From Acidobacteriaceae bacterium (GTDB lineage Bacteria; Acidobacteriota; Terriglobia; Bryobacterales; Bryobacteraceae), in contig JAFAYL010000063.1 in NCBI GenBank assembly GCA_019240405.1, forward strand, positions 24,863 through 88,862: DNA of 64,000 nt, read 5' to 3'. Made by a program: the position numbers and the translations under genes. The first letter of the stretch is position 1; each line of letters begins with the position of its first letter. Positions 45,834 to 54,504 of the stretch are shown here, in pieces. Below the pieces are notes generated by a model. It was not told the origin of the DNA, ran no database searches, and saw only the letters and a program-made list of their open reading frames with translations.

Positions 45834-46316
45834 ATGGAGTTTGTAGTCAATGGCAAGCAGTTGCACGTTGCCGCGGATCCTGATCGCCCGCTCCTATTTG
45901 TCCTTAGAAATCAACTAGGTCTCACGGGTGCAAAGTACGGCTGCGGCGAAGGACAGTGCGGCGCGTGCACGGTTCTCATTGATGGTGTGCGTCAGCCGTC
46001 CTGCATCACTCCGGCGCGAACCGTCGCAGGCAAGCATGTCACGACAATCGAAGGTTTGGCAGACGGCGATCGTCTCCATCCGGTGCAGGAATCATTCATT
46101 GAGTGCGATGCCATGCAATGCGGCTATTGCACGGCAGGCATGATCATGTCGAGCGTGGCGCTGCTGCACAAGAATCCCGCGCCCTCTGAGCCGCAGATCA
46201 AGGAGGCTCTGGAGCACAACATCTGCCGTTGCGGAACGTATAACAGAATTGTTTCAGCCGTTCAGATAGCTTCGCGCCGGATGATGAGCGGCGTCAAGGA
46301 GCGGCGTCATGCCTGA
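45834..46316 (+). CDS. Molybdenum hydroxylase small subunit, 2Fe-2S ferredoxin type
   Basis: A 160-residue two-cluster protein. The plant-type cluster: YGCGEGQCGACTVLIDG; the second: QCGYCTAGMIMSSV and HNICRCGTYNRI. This is the iron-sulfur subunit of isoquinoline 1-oxidoreductase/CO-dehydrogenase-like enzymes, passing electrons from the Mo centre. It overlaps the large subunit by eight bases. No FAD subunit gene accompanies them. Confidence 0.94.
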   Translation: MEFVVNGKQLHVAADPDRPLLFVLRNQLGLTGAKYGCGEGQCGACTVLIDGVRQPSCITPARTVAGKHVTTIEGLADGDRLHPVQESFIECDAMQCGYCTAGMIMSSVALLHKNPAPSEPQIKEALEHNICRCGTYNRIVSAVQIASRRMMSGVKERRHA

Positions 46317-48438
46317 AGCTCTGCGAGACGAGACCGCCGCCCGCTCTCTGCCCGATCGCCGATTTTTCTTAAGAGCGCTGGGCAGCGGACTGCTGGTTGT
46401 CTTAACGGCCGATGAGAACACTGCAGCGCAGGAATCAGGGCATCACCATCGCGTCGATAGCGAAGATCTTCCTCAAAATGTTTCCGCATGGCTTCACATC
46501 GGTCCCGATGGAAGCATCACGGCGTATACCGGCAAAGCGGAAGTAGGCCAGAACATTCGCACTTCGCTCGCCCAGGCTGTGGCGGACGAGTTGCGCTGCT
46601 CGCCCTCGGCGGTAAATCTTGTAATGGCAGATACAGCGCGGACCCCCTGGGACATGGGCACGTTTGGAAGCCGCACTACGCCGACCATGGCGCCACAGCT
46701 ACGCAAAAGGGCTTCTACGGCTCGGGAATTGTTAATTGGCGCCGCGGCACAGAAATGGAGCGTGGACGGTCACGGGCTCTCCGTCGCGAATGGCTGCGTG
46801 AAAAATCCGGCCACTGGTACAACGGCCCGTTTCGGCGAATTGACTTCGCGAATCGATTGGGTGAAAAGCGTAGGGCAGGGTGGACTCGTTACGTCGCCCG
46901 CCAAGTGGCAAGTCGCAGGGAAAAGCTTGGCGAAAGTGAACGCTCGCGAAATTGTCAGCGGCAAGCATCGCTACACATCCGACATTGAGCGGGGGGCGAT
47001 GCTTTATGGCCGTGTCCTGCGGCCTCCGAGTTTTGGGGCAAAGCTCGAATCGCTCGATGCAGCGGCGGCCCAGCACATGCCCGGCGTGGCAGTCATTCGC
47101 GATGGCGATTTCGCCGGCGTGACCGCGCCCGATGAGCACATCGCGCAAAAGGCGCTGGAAAGCCTCAAGGCGAACTGGGAGGAAAACTCAGGAGAGCCGA
47201 GCGTTTCCGCACGCGACGTGTTCGCTTATTTGAAACAGCATCCTGCCGAGGCGTCCGATTCATGGGGCCACAACTCGACAGCTCGCGGTTCCATTAAAGA
47301 GGGTCTTCAGGCCGCGCAAAAAACGCTCAAAGCCACTTATACAGTCGACTACATCGCTCACGTGCCACTCGAGCCCCGCGCCGCAGTAGCCGAATGGAAC
47401 GGTTCAGGTCTGACCGTCTGGACCGGAACGCAGCGCCCGTTTGGGGTTCGAAGCGAGCTTGCGCAGGCATTCGCGATTCCCGAGGGACAAGTTCGGGTCA
47501 TTGTTCCCGATACTGGCGGAGCCTACGGCGGAAAGCACACCGGCGAGTGCGCGATTGAGGCGGCGCGGCTGGCAAAAGCTGCCGGCAAACCCGTGAAGCT
47601 CATCTGGACGCGCGAAGAGGAGTTCACTTGGGCGTATTTCCGTCCCGGAGGCTTGATCGAAATCACGAGCGGAGCTTCCAAAGACGGCGTGCTGACTGCA
47701 TGGGAATTTCACAACTTCAATTCCGGGCCGTCGGGTATCGAGGCGCCTTACGAAGTAGCAAATCAGATCATCGAATATCACCCGGCAAAATCTCCGTTGC
47801 GACAGGGTTCGTACCGGGGATTGGCTGCAACGGCGAATCACTTCGCTCGTGAATCTCACATGGACGAGGTTGCGGCTGCGCTGGGGATGGATCCGCTGGA
47901 ATTCCGGCTGAAAAATCTGAAGAATCCACGCATCTGTGCAGTTCTTCAGGCCGCTACGGATAGTTTTGGATGGCGAAAAACAGAAGCTCGGCACGGCCAC
48001 GGCTTCGGCCTCGCTTGCGGTACGGAAAAGGGAAGTTACTTTGCTTGCTGCGCCGAGATTTCGGTGAGTGCGACCCGCGAAGTGCGCATGGAGCGAGTCG
48101 TACAGGCGTTCGAGTGCGGCGCAATAGTGAATCCGAAGCATCTCGAAAACCAAGTGGAAGGCGCAATCGCAATGGGCATCGGCGGAGCATTGTTCGAGAC
48201 CATCGATTTCGCAAACCGGCGCATTCTCAATCCGCGGCTCTCGAGTTACCGCTTGCCCCGCTTCAGCGACATGCCCAAAATCGAGATCATCTTGCTCGAT
48301 CGAAAGGATCTGCCTTCGGCAGGCGCGGGCGAAACACCTATTATGGGCATCGCGCCTGCGATAGGAAACGCTATATATAACGCTGCTGGCGTTCGCGTTC
48401 GCTCGATGCCGATGTTGCCCGCCCTCGCGAAAGCTTAG
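46309..48438 (+). CDS. Molybdopterin-binding oxidoreductase large subunit (IorB/aldehyde oxidase type)
   Basis: A 709-residue Mo-hydroxylase subunit. The N-terminus has a Tat-like signal (DRRFFLRALGSGLLVVL), so the complex is likely exported folded with its small partner, as in IorAB-type enzymes. Molybdopterin features: FGSRTTPTMAPQLRK, TGGAYGGKHTGECAIEA, SYRGLAATANHFARE and the C-terminal GAGETPIMGIAPAIGNA with the catalytic Glu region. Length is normal. The substrate (an aromatic N-heterocycle or aldehyde) cannot be deduced. Confidence 0.9.
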   Translation: MPEALRDETAARSLPDRRFFLRALGSGLLVVLTADENTAAQESGHHHRVDSEDLPQNVSAWLHIGPDGSITAYTGKAEVGQNIRTSLAQAVADELRCSPSAVNLVMADTARTPWDMGTFGSRTTPTMAPQLRKRASTARELLIGAAAQKWSVDGHGLSVANGCVKNPATGTTARFGELTSRIDWVKSVGQGGLVTSPAKWQVAGKSLAKVNAREIVSGKHRYTSDIERGAMLYGRVLRPPSFGAKLESLDAAAAQHMPGVAVIRDGDFAGVTAPDEHIAQKALESLKANWEENSGEPSVSARDVFAYLKQHPAEASDSWGHNSTARGSIKEGLQAAQKTLKATYTVDYIAHVPLEPRAAVAEWNGSGLTVWTGTQRPFGVRSELAQAFAIPEGQVRVIVPDTGGAYGGKHTGECAIEAARLAKAAGKPVKLIWTREEEFTWAYFRPGGLIEITSGASKDGVLTAWEFHNFNSGPSGIEAPYEVANQIIEYHPAKSPLRQGSYRGLAATANHFARESHMDEVAAALGMDPLEFRLKNLKNPRICAVLQAATDSFGWRKTEARHGHGFGLACGTEKGSYFACCAEISVSATREVRMERVVQAFECGAIVNPKHLENQVEGAIAMGIGGALFETIDFANRRILNPRLSSYRLPRFSDMPKIEIILLDRKDLPSAGAGETPIMGIAPAIGNAIYNAAGVRVRSMPMLPALAKA

Positions 48439-49241
48439 TCACTCTCGAAAATCACGCGCGCGTCCCCGAGGTGAATTTCGTCTCCGAAGCTCAGTTGGAA
48501 ACCGTGCATGCTGCTCCTTGGTACTTCAAAGCGGCGGCCATTGCGGAATACGGCCGTGCCGCGCTGGCTATGCGAATCGTACAGCCGGAACTTGCCGCTA
48601 TCCGCGTCAAAGCGAATATCCGCATGCTCCCGCGAGACAGTGGTTTCCGAATCGGCGAATACAAGATCATTGCGGCGGCGCAGGCCCTCTCGATCACCGA
48701 TCACTTCCTTCATTCGCCCGATATTTACGCGATCTGAATCGATTACATAAACGCTCGGCTCGGCCTCTCCTCGAAGCACTCGCAGCCTGGCATTTGGCCT
48801 GAGTGTCGCCTGCGCAGCTCGCGCCCGCTTGGACATTTGCGCTGCTTTCTCGTTCGAGTACTCGATTCGGAATGGGCGATTGACCGATGCCAGAAGCACA
48901 TCTTCGGTTACTGAAACCCTGACGCTGAAACCGGGAGGAATCGGGCAACCGGCTTCGATCAGCAGCTCCCGAATATCCTGCTCGATTCCGTTCTCTTGAG
49001 CGAAAGCCGCCTCATACGCGTTGAGTTCGGCGCTATCGTTAGCCGCGATTGTAACGGCAACGGTATTGTAAGCGAACACGCTCCGGCCTCCACCCTTGGG
49101 CTCTATGTGATCGCGGATATCTTCGAGAATGTCACGCCGGATTTCGAGCAGCTCCCTACCTCTCGGCGCGCCCGAGACTTTCGACGACAGTCCTTTGATC
49201 TTGCTTGTAATCCACGAATCGAGCCGGTCGAGCGATCTCAT
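48435..49241 (-). CDS. FhaA-like protein: DUF3662 plus FHA domain
   Basis: A 268-residue phosphothreonine-reading adaptor. N-terminal DUF3662 (about 1-120: RRDILEDIRDHIEPKGGGRS) and C-terminal FHA domain (about 165-268: VNIGRMKEV, TVSREHADIRF with the Ser-Arg-Glu-His phosphate-binding core, and FGDEIHLGDARVIF). In mycobacteria FhaA binds phosphorylated MviN/kinase targets and regulates wall synthesis. Last gene of the wall-regulation operon, overlapping the SEDS-PBP gene by four bases (ATGA). Confidence 0.88.
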   Translation of the reverse strand: MRSLDRLDSWITSKIKGLSSKVSGAPRGRELLEIRRDILEDIRDHIEPKGGGRSVFAYNTVAVTIAANDSAELNAYEAAFAQENGIEQDIRELLIEAGCPIPPGFSVRVSVTEDVLLASVNRPFRIEYSNEKAAQMSKRARAAQATLRPNARLRVLRGEAEPSVYVIDSDRVNIGRMKEVIGDREGLRRRNDLVFADSETTVSREHADIRFDADSGKFRLYDSHSQRGTAVFRNGRRFEVPRSSMHGFQLSFGDEIHLGDARVIFESD

Positions 49242-52200
49242 ATGATGCCGAGTTCCCGCGCCGCTGCCACGATCTCGCCCGCAATCGGAGCTGCGGCTGT
49301 GGCTCCATATTCTCCGTTCTCAACAAGGACCGCGAAAGCAATTTGTTTTTCGGCCTGCGCTCCGTATGGCGCGAACCCGATAAACCAGGCATGGGAGGGC
49401 GCTTTCACCAGCTCCGCGGTCCCGGTTTTACCTGCGATCGGAACGGCCGACGCGCTCAAAACGCGCGCAGTTCCGGACATGACAACACCGCGCATATATC
49501 CGGCAATTTGATTCGCGAGCTCCGGCGAAAGCAGCGGCTCCGGTGGGCGCACGCGCGCATTCGTCTCATCAATCACCCAGCGTCCTTCCGGAGCGTTACC
49601 GCCATTCGCAATGGTTGCGGCAACCCGGGCCATTTGAAATGGAGAAACAACCACTTGGCCCTGCCCGTACGATGCTTGCGCGAGATTTTGCTTTAGCTTT
49701 GCGACGGTATTCGGCTGTGCAACCGAAATGCCCAGCCTGTTCGCTGTATCGAAGAGCGCTTGCGCTCCCACGCTGTACGCGCCGAGTTGAGCGAAGAACG
49801 CATTGCAAGAAACAATAATGCCCTTCTGAATGTCCACCGAGCCGTGTGGGTACTTATCCTTTATGTCGTCTCGGATAGCACGTCGCCCTACAAAGTTGCC
49901 GACTCGGCCGTCTGGCAGACGAACGCAGCTATACCGTTGTTTCGCCAAACCGGGATCTTTGCGCAGCGCCGCTATTGTCGTCAGGATCTTAAACGACGAT
50001 CCTGGTGGATATAATCCAAAGCGCGCCCGGTCCAGAAGATCAGTTCCAGGAATGGAAGCCGTTTGATCGCTCATCTTGACGGATGCGAACTGCGCCTCAG
50101 AAGGCCAGGGGTAACTCACGGAGGCCAGCAGGTCACCTGTGGACGGATCCATGACCACCAATGCGCCTTTCTGTTTTCCGAGAGTCGCTAGATGCTTGCT
50201 CAGAATACCGGCAGCTCGCATTTCGAGAGCCGCATCGATCGACATGTGGACGTCTCGGGGGCGCGCCAAAATCTCCCGGACACTCGGGTTGTTCGGGTCA
50301 TAACGGTGGCGCACCAGCGGAATTAACGCTCGATAATCTCGCTTGATCCGCAGCGTAGCCTCGCCGCTTTCAGGATCACGCGACTGTTCGAGCTCCGCGA
50401 CATCGTCGTATCCTTGGAGCCGGATCCGAGCCGCATCTTCTTCAAACGCCGTATTCCTCGCGCCCTGTTTCAGGCGAGTGCGAACGTCGCCCAACATATA
50501 AAACATCGGCGCGCCTAGCGGATATTGCCGCTCATCCAGCTTCGATGTGGCCTTGTCGAGAGCAACGCCTAGCTTTTCGTAGTCTGTGCGGTGTGCCTTA
50601 AGCTGCGCCCAATCGCTTGTCGCGAGCGGAATTCCGTTGCGATCGAAAATCGTGCCCTTCGGGATTTCGCGAGCAGCTTCGAGCAGCCGCGGATTATATT
50701 GATATCGCCTTACTCCGTCTGCTTGCATGACGAGACTGGGCCGCACCAAAACATCGTCCGCTCTTGCGACCTGCAGCCAAAAGAAGCGCGCCAGCACGCC
50801 TGCGACCAGGACCGCGAGAACTCCCGTTAACACCCGCATCCCCGAGCCGAAGTTCGATTGGTGCGCGCCGCTACCGCTCCTGCTCGAAATCGAGAGGATG
50901 ATTGCAAATAGCACGAAATTCGCCACCATGGACGTACGTCCGTAGCTCAAGAATGGCGAAACGACGCCCGAAAGCGGGATCAGCCCGAGAAGCCCTCCTG
51001 TGATCAGCAGCAACTGGAGCGCGGTAATCAACGATAGGCCGAGCACCAGAAAAAAGGAATATGTCCCCGAAGCTCTCATCGCGATCCGAAAGCATCGGTA
51101 AATGAGAACTCCATATAAAAGGTAGAGCGCGGCAATTCCGATCAAGCCCGCTTCTTCCCCCCAGGCCGTGATCACAAGATCGGTATGGGCCGCCGGCATA
51201 CTTTGCGGATCTCCGAGGCCGACGCCGGTGCCGGTGCCGCCACCCGATGCGAGCGACCATAACGAATCTGCAAGCTGGTCGCCGCCATGAACGTGGTTGT
51301 CCCAGGGCGATTTCCACATATCCACGCGTTCGCGAACGGTGTGCGGATAGCCGGTTGTGTATCCGACGAAAAATGCGAGAACGATTGCCGCTAGCCCCGC
51401 AAACGACAGCAGAATTCGTTTTCGCGCGATGCTGTACATGCTCAGAAACAGACATCCAATCACGAGAGCAGGACCGAGATCGCTTAGCCAGAAGAAAAGC
51501 GCGATCGAAGCCAACACGCCTGCTGCCACAGGTAGAACATAATCGAGGCGCGGCATGTTGAAACGGGCCGCCAAACTCGCCAGCTTGCCGTGTTGCCGGA
51601 GATGCCGCAGCGCATCCCAATTCTGGGCGAAATACCCAGCCAGGAAAAACACGATCAATATCCGAATCACCTCCATCGGCTGGAAGAAAAACAGATTCAC
51701 CTTCGCATCGCTTGTGCCGGGTCCGCTGCCGAACATGCCTAGCGCGGCTGCCAGTATCAATGCCGCTATAAGTGGCAGAAAACTCAGTTTCCGGAAATGC
51801 CTCTCGTAATTGGGAATGCTGAACATGAACATGGCGGCGCAACCCACAATCACGCCCGGAATGAACTCCGCGAACAGGAGCGTGTCACGAAGCGGATCGC
51901 GCAGACTGATCATCAGAATCAGCCCGATTCCAGTTAGCGCATGCAAAATCGGGAGTAGCAGGCGATCACCTTGGAATCCGCGCAGCCGCCACGCAGCATG
52001 AATCGTGTAGAAGGCAACAAAAAATAGTGCTGTCCAAAGGACAAACTGTTTCCGATAATCACGCGCATCCCGCACTCTGAGGTCGGGTTTCAACTGTGCG
52101 AATTCGGTTGACGTTAACAGTGGAATCGAAAACTCGTGTTCCTCTTCCCTGCCCCGGCTCTGCGCTAATCTCCGCGCCAACCAACCGCGGCGTAATTCGG

Positions 52201-52642
52201 TTCGTTCCTCGCGTTCTTTTCGGCGTGCTTTGGCCTCCGCCATGCGTTTTGGAAAAGAACTCAGCCCGCGAGTCCCGGCGATTTCCGTTTCAGTAACTCG
52301 TATACGCGCAATTGCGCCAACATTGCCGAATTCCTCACCGTGGCGCTTCAAGTTGTAAATGTGATTCGCCGCGAACTCCTGGTCCGCCGGCGCGGCGATC
52401 ATCCGAAGATACGGGGTCAGTTGCTCCGGTGCGCCAAGCCGGTTCAGGTTCAGAGTCTTGTTCTCGACTTCAGCAATGTCATGGGTCTTGGCCAGGTACA
52501 TGAGCGCGAGGCCCGCCGCGGTTACTGTCGAGGCGGCTAACATCCACAGCAATTCAGCAGTGCGGCTGCGGGCCCAAGCAGTTCTTTCGGCAATACGCCG
52601 CTCTTCTACCCGGTTTACAATCTCGGCGCGCGAAACCTTCAT
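49238..52642 (-). CDS. SEDS glycosyltransferase fused to class B penicillin-binding transpeptidase
   Basis: One 1134-residue polypeptide joins the two enzymes of the elongation or division wall machine. Residues about 33-590 carry a membrane protein of RodA/FtsW type, with HTDLVITAWGEEAGLIG and LSGVVSPFLSYGRTSM in the family's conserved positions; the Asp in PAAHTD is the likely catalytic residue. Residues about 605-1134 are a PBP2/FtsI-like enzyme: dimerization region (IPKGTIFDRNGIPLATSD) and transpeptidase with SxxK (PPGSSFKIL, Ser882), SxN (VSCNAFF, Ser945) and KTGT (GKTGTAEL, Lys1072). All catalytic motifs appear intact. Its start overlaps the kinase gene and its end overlaps fhaA (both ATGA), so it is under kinase-operon control. 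Confidence 0.93.
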   Translation of the reverse strand: MKVSRAEIVNRVEERRIAERTAWARSRTAELLWMLAASTVTAAGLALMYLAKTHDIAEVENKTLNLNRLGAPEQLTPYLRMIAAPADQEFAANHIYNLKRHGEEFGNVGAIARIRVTETEIAGTRGLSSFPKRMAEAKARRKEREERTELRRGWLARRLAQSRGREEEHEFSIPLLTSTEFAQLKPDLRVRDARDYRKQFVLWTALFFVAFYTIHAAWRLRGFQGDRLLLPILHALTGIGLILMISLRDPLRDTLLFAEFIPGVIVGCAAMFMFSIPNYERHFRKLSFLPLIAALILAAALGMFGSGPGTSDAKVNLFFFQPMEVIRILIVFFLAGYFAQNWDALRHLRQHGKLASLAARFNMPRLDYVLPVAAGVLASIALFFWLSDLGPALVIGCLFLSMYSIARKRILLSFAGLAAIVLAFFVGYTTGYPHTVRERVDMWKSPWDNHVHGGDQLADSLWSLASGGGTGTGVGLGDPQSMPAAHTDLVITAWGEEAGLIGIAALYLLYGVLIYRCFRIAMRASGTYSFFLVLGLSLITALQLLLITGGLLGLIPLSGVVSPFLSYGRTSMVANFVLFAIILSISSRSGSGAHQSNFGSGMRVLTGVLAVLVAGVLARFFWLQVARADDVLVRPSLVMQADGVRRYQYNPRLLEAAREIPKGTIFDRNGIPLATSDWAQLKAHRTDYEKLGVALDKATSKLDERQYPLGAPMFYMLGDVRTRLKQGARNTAFEEDAARIRLQGYDDVAELEQSRDPESGEATLRIKRDYRALIPLVRHRYDPNNPSVREILARPRDVHMSIDAALEMRAAGILSKHLATLGKQKGALVVMDPSTGDLLASVSYPWPSEAQFASVKMSDQTASIPGTDLLDRARFGLYPPGSSFKILTTIAALRKDPGLAKQRYSCVRLPDGRVGNFVGRRAIRDDIKDKYPHGSVDIQKGIIVSCNAFFAQLGAYSVGAQALFDTANRLGISVAQPNTVAKLKQNLAQASYGQGQVVVSPFQMARVAATIANGGNAPEGRWVIDETNARVRPPEPLLSPELANQIAGYMRGVVMSGTARVLSASAVPIAGKTGTAELVKAPSHAWFIGFAPYGAQAEKQIAFAVLVENGEYGATAAAPIAGEIVAAARELGII

Positions 52643-54504
52643 TGCGAGATCGTGCTCTCCTGCAACTGGTTCAATCGCTGCTCCACGCGCTGCTGTCCTT
52701 GCAAGGCCTGAAGTTGATTGCGTGCGGCATCGCCAAAAAGCCCCGCGCGTTGGTAAAGATCTTCCGCGTGAATATAGTCTTCGCGCGCTTTATCCAGATA
52801 ATCTCGCTCCTGAGAGGGTGACTGAATGAACCCGCGCGATTCACGCCATGTGCGGTCTGCGCGCCGCCTATACCCGTCCGCCAGTTGCGTTGTTTCCCGC
52901 TTTCCTATCGCATGCCCATAATGAGCTGCTTTTCTCAACGCATCTTGCGCTCGCTCTACATCATTCAAATCGTAAATGTACACGTTCGCCAGCCCGAGAT
53001 AAGGGTCGGGCGAGCGCTTCAACAGATCCTCCGCTTCCGTAAACTTGTTCACCGCTTCGTTGAGGCGCTTCTGCCGAGCGGTGCCGCGCAAATTCATCGC
53101 ATCAATCCGATCGATGTGTCCTTCGACCAAGCGCAGCCGTCCTGTAATACCTCCATTATTCGGATCGACTTCGAGCGCTCGAGACAGATCATTGCGCGCG
53201 TCCGCCCATTGCGTCTCGGATATCATTGGCGCATCGCTGTTCCGGTATTCGGCAATTGTTTCATCCGCTGCCCCAACCAGCCGCTTCCTAAGCGCACCTT
53301 TTGCGCCCCAGAGAAATATCCCTAAATGCATTCGCTTAGTCAATCCCTGATACCGCATCCAGGCGTCGTTGAGATTACTTACACGCTCCGTCTCAAGATC
53401 CATTTTCAACTTGTCGGCATCACCCCAAAAATTGAGCTGCATGGAAATAAACGTAAAGAGCGCGAGACAACCTACACCGAAGATCGCAAGGCAACCCAAA
53501 GCTCGATTGGCGCGTTTTGGTTGCCAAATTGACGGGAAAACATGCTGCGGTCTGATTGCATATTCGCCGCTGCTCGGCTGGCGGTCCGGCGGAGTGGTGC
53601 GCACCGTAGCGTTTTCGTCCGTCGGTTGGCCAGACGAGATAGATTCCGCCAGTACCCGCTCGCTTTTCTGAAACCGAGCCAAATCCTCGGCTACTTCAAG
53701 CGCACTTTGATAACGCCGTCCGGGATCTCGCGCCAGCATCTTGAAAACGATGCGGCGCAACGGCTCCGGACATGAGTCCGGCAGTGGATCGGGCGGCTGC
53801 ATTGATCGGATACGCCGTTCCAGCCGCTCCTTAGTCGGCTCGTCAAATGGCAACCGGTTTGCAACCATTTGGTACAGCAGCACTCCCACAGCCCACAGAT
53901 CCGAATGCGAATCCATGTTTTGCGTTTCTAAACGCTCAGGCGAGCAATAAGCCGTGCTCGCAAACACATTCATCGTGTACTTGCGTGTGTGCGTCAATGC
54001 TTTGGCGATCCCGAAATCGAGCACCTTTACCTGGTTCTGCCGGTTAATGCGAATATTGCGCGGTTTGAGATCCCCATGAATGATTCCAGCGAACCGGCGT
54101 TCCCCGATTGTGGTGGTGAAGGCGCCGAGATTTTCGAGCATCCCGCAAAGCTCTCTCGCGACGTGCACGGCGAACCCAGGCTTCACGGGTCCGCGCGACA
54201 GCACAGCCGAGAGATCTTCGCCGTCGACGAATTCCATATCAACGAACAAGTCTCCCGCAATCTCGCCGTATTTATGAACCATTACGACGCGCCTATCAAA
54301 ACCGCTTAATCGCTGTTGAAGCTCGGCTCCCAGCCGCTCGGCATCGATGATGTCCTGATCTTCCGCCTCAGGTCCGCGATACACGATTTTGAGAGCAATG
54401 TCACGCTGTGTTTCCGTATCGTGAGCCAGAAACACCTCGCCCATCGCACCTCGGCCGATCAGTCGAATGATCTGATACGGCCCGAGGCGGTCCCCCGCAT
54501 TCAC
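52639..54504 (-). CDS. Membrane Ser/Thr protein kinase with TPR-like extracytoplasmic region
   Basis: A 621-residue PknB-type kinase. Kinase domain about 10-280: Gly loop GRGAMGEVFLA, ATP lysine in IALKIV (Lys39), catalytic loop HGDLKPRNIRI (His143-Gly144-Asp145, non-RD form), DFGIAK and CSPERL. A membrane span (GCLAIFGVGCLALFTFISMQ, about 334-356) is followed by a helical, TPR-like region (LVEGHIDRIDAMNLRGTARQ, YLGLANVYIYDLNDVERA). Most PknB relatives have PASTA domains here; this one instead has TPR-like repeats. Predicted to phosphorylate wall proteins, its own partners and FHA adaptors. ATGA overlap with both flanking genes. Confidence 0.9.
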   Translation of the reverse strand: MNAGDRLGPYQIIRLIGRGAMGEVFLAHDTETQRDIALKIVYRGPEAEDQDIIDAERLGAELQQRLSGFDRRVVMVHKYGEIAGDLFVDMEFVDGEDLSAVLSRGPVKPGFAVHVARELCGMLENLGAFTTTIGERRFAGIIHGDLKPRNIRINRQNQVKVLDFGIAKALTHTRKYTMNVFASTAYCSPERLETQNMDSHSDLWAVGVLLYQMVANRLPFDEPTKERLERRIRSMQPPDPLPDSCPEPLRRIVFKMLARDPGRRYQSALEVAEDLARFQKSERVLAESISSGQPTDENATVRTTPPDRQPSSGEYAIRPQHVFPSIWQPKRANRALGCLAIFGVGCLALFTFISMQLNFWGDADKLKMDLETERVSNLNDAWMRYQGLTKRMHLGIFLWGAKGALRKRLVGAADETIAEYRNSDAPMISETQWADARNDLSRALEVDPNNGGITGRLRLVEGHIDRIDAMNLRGTARQKRLNEAVNKFTEAEDLLKRSPDPYLGLANVYIYDLNDVERAQDALRKAAHYGHAIGKRETTQLADGYRRRADRTWRESRGFIQSPSQERDYLDKAREDYIHAEDLYQRAGLFGDAARNQLQALQGQQRVEQRLNQLQESTISQ

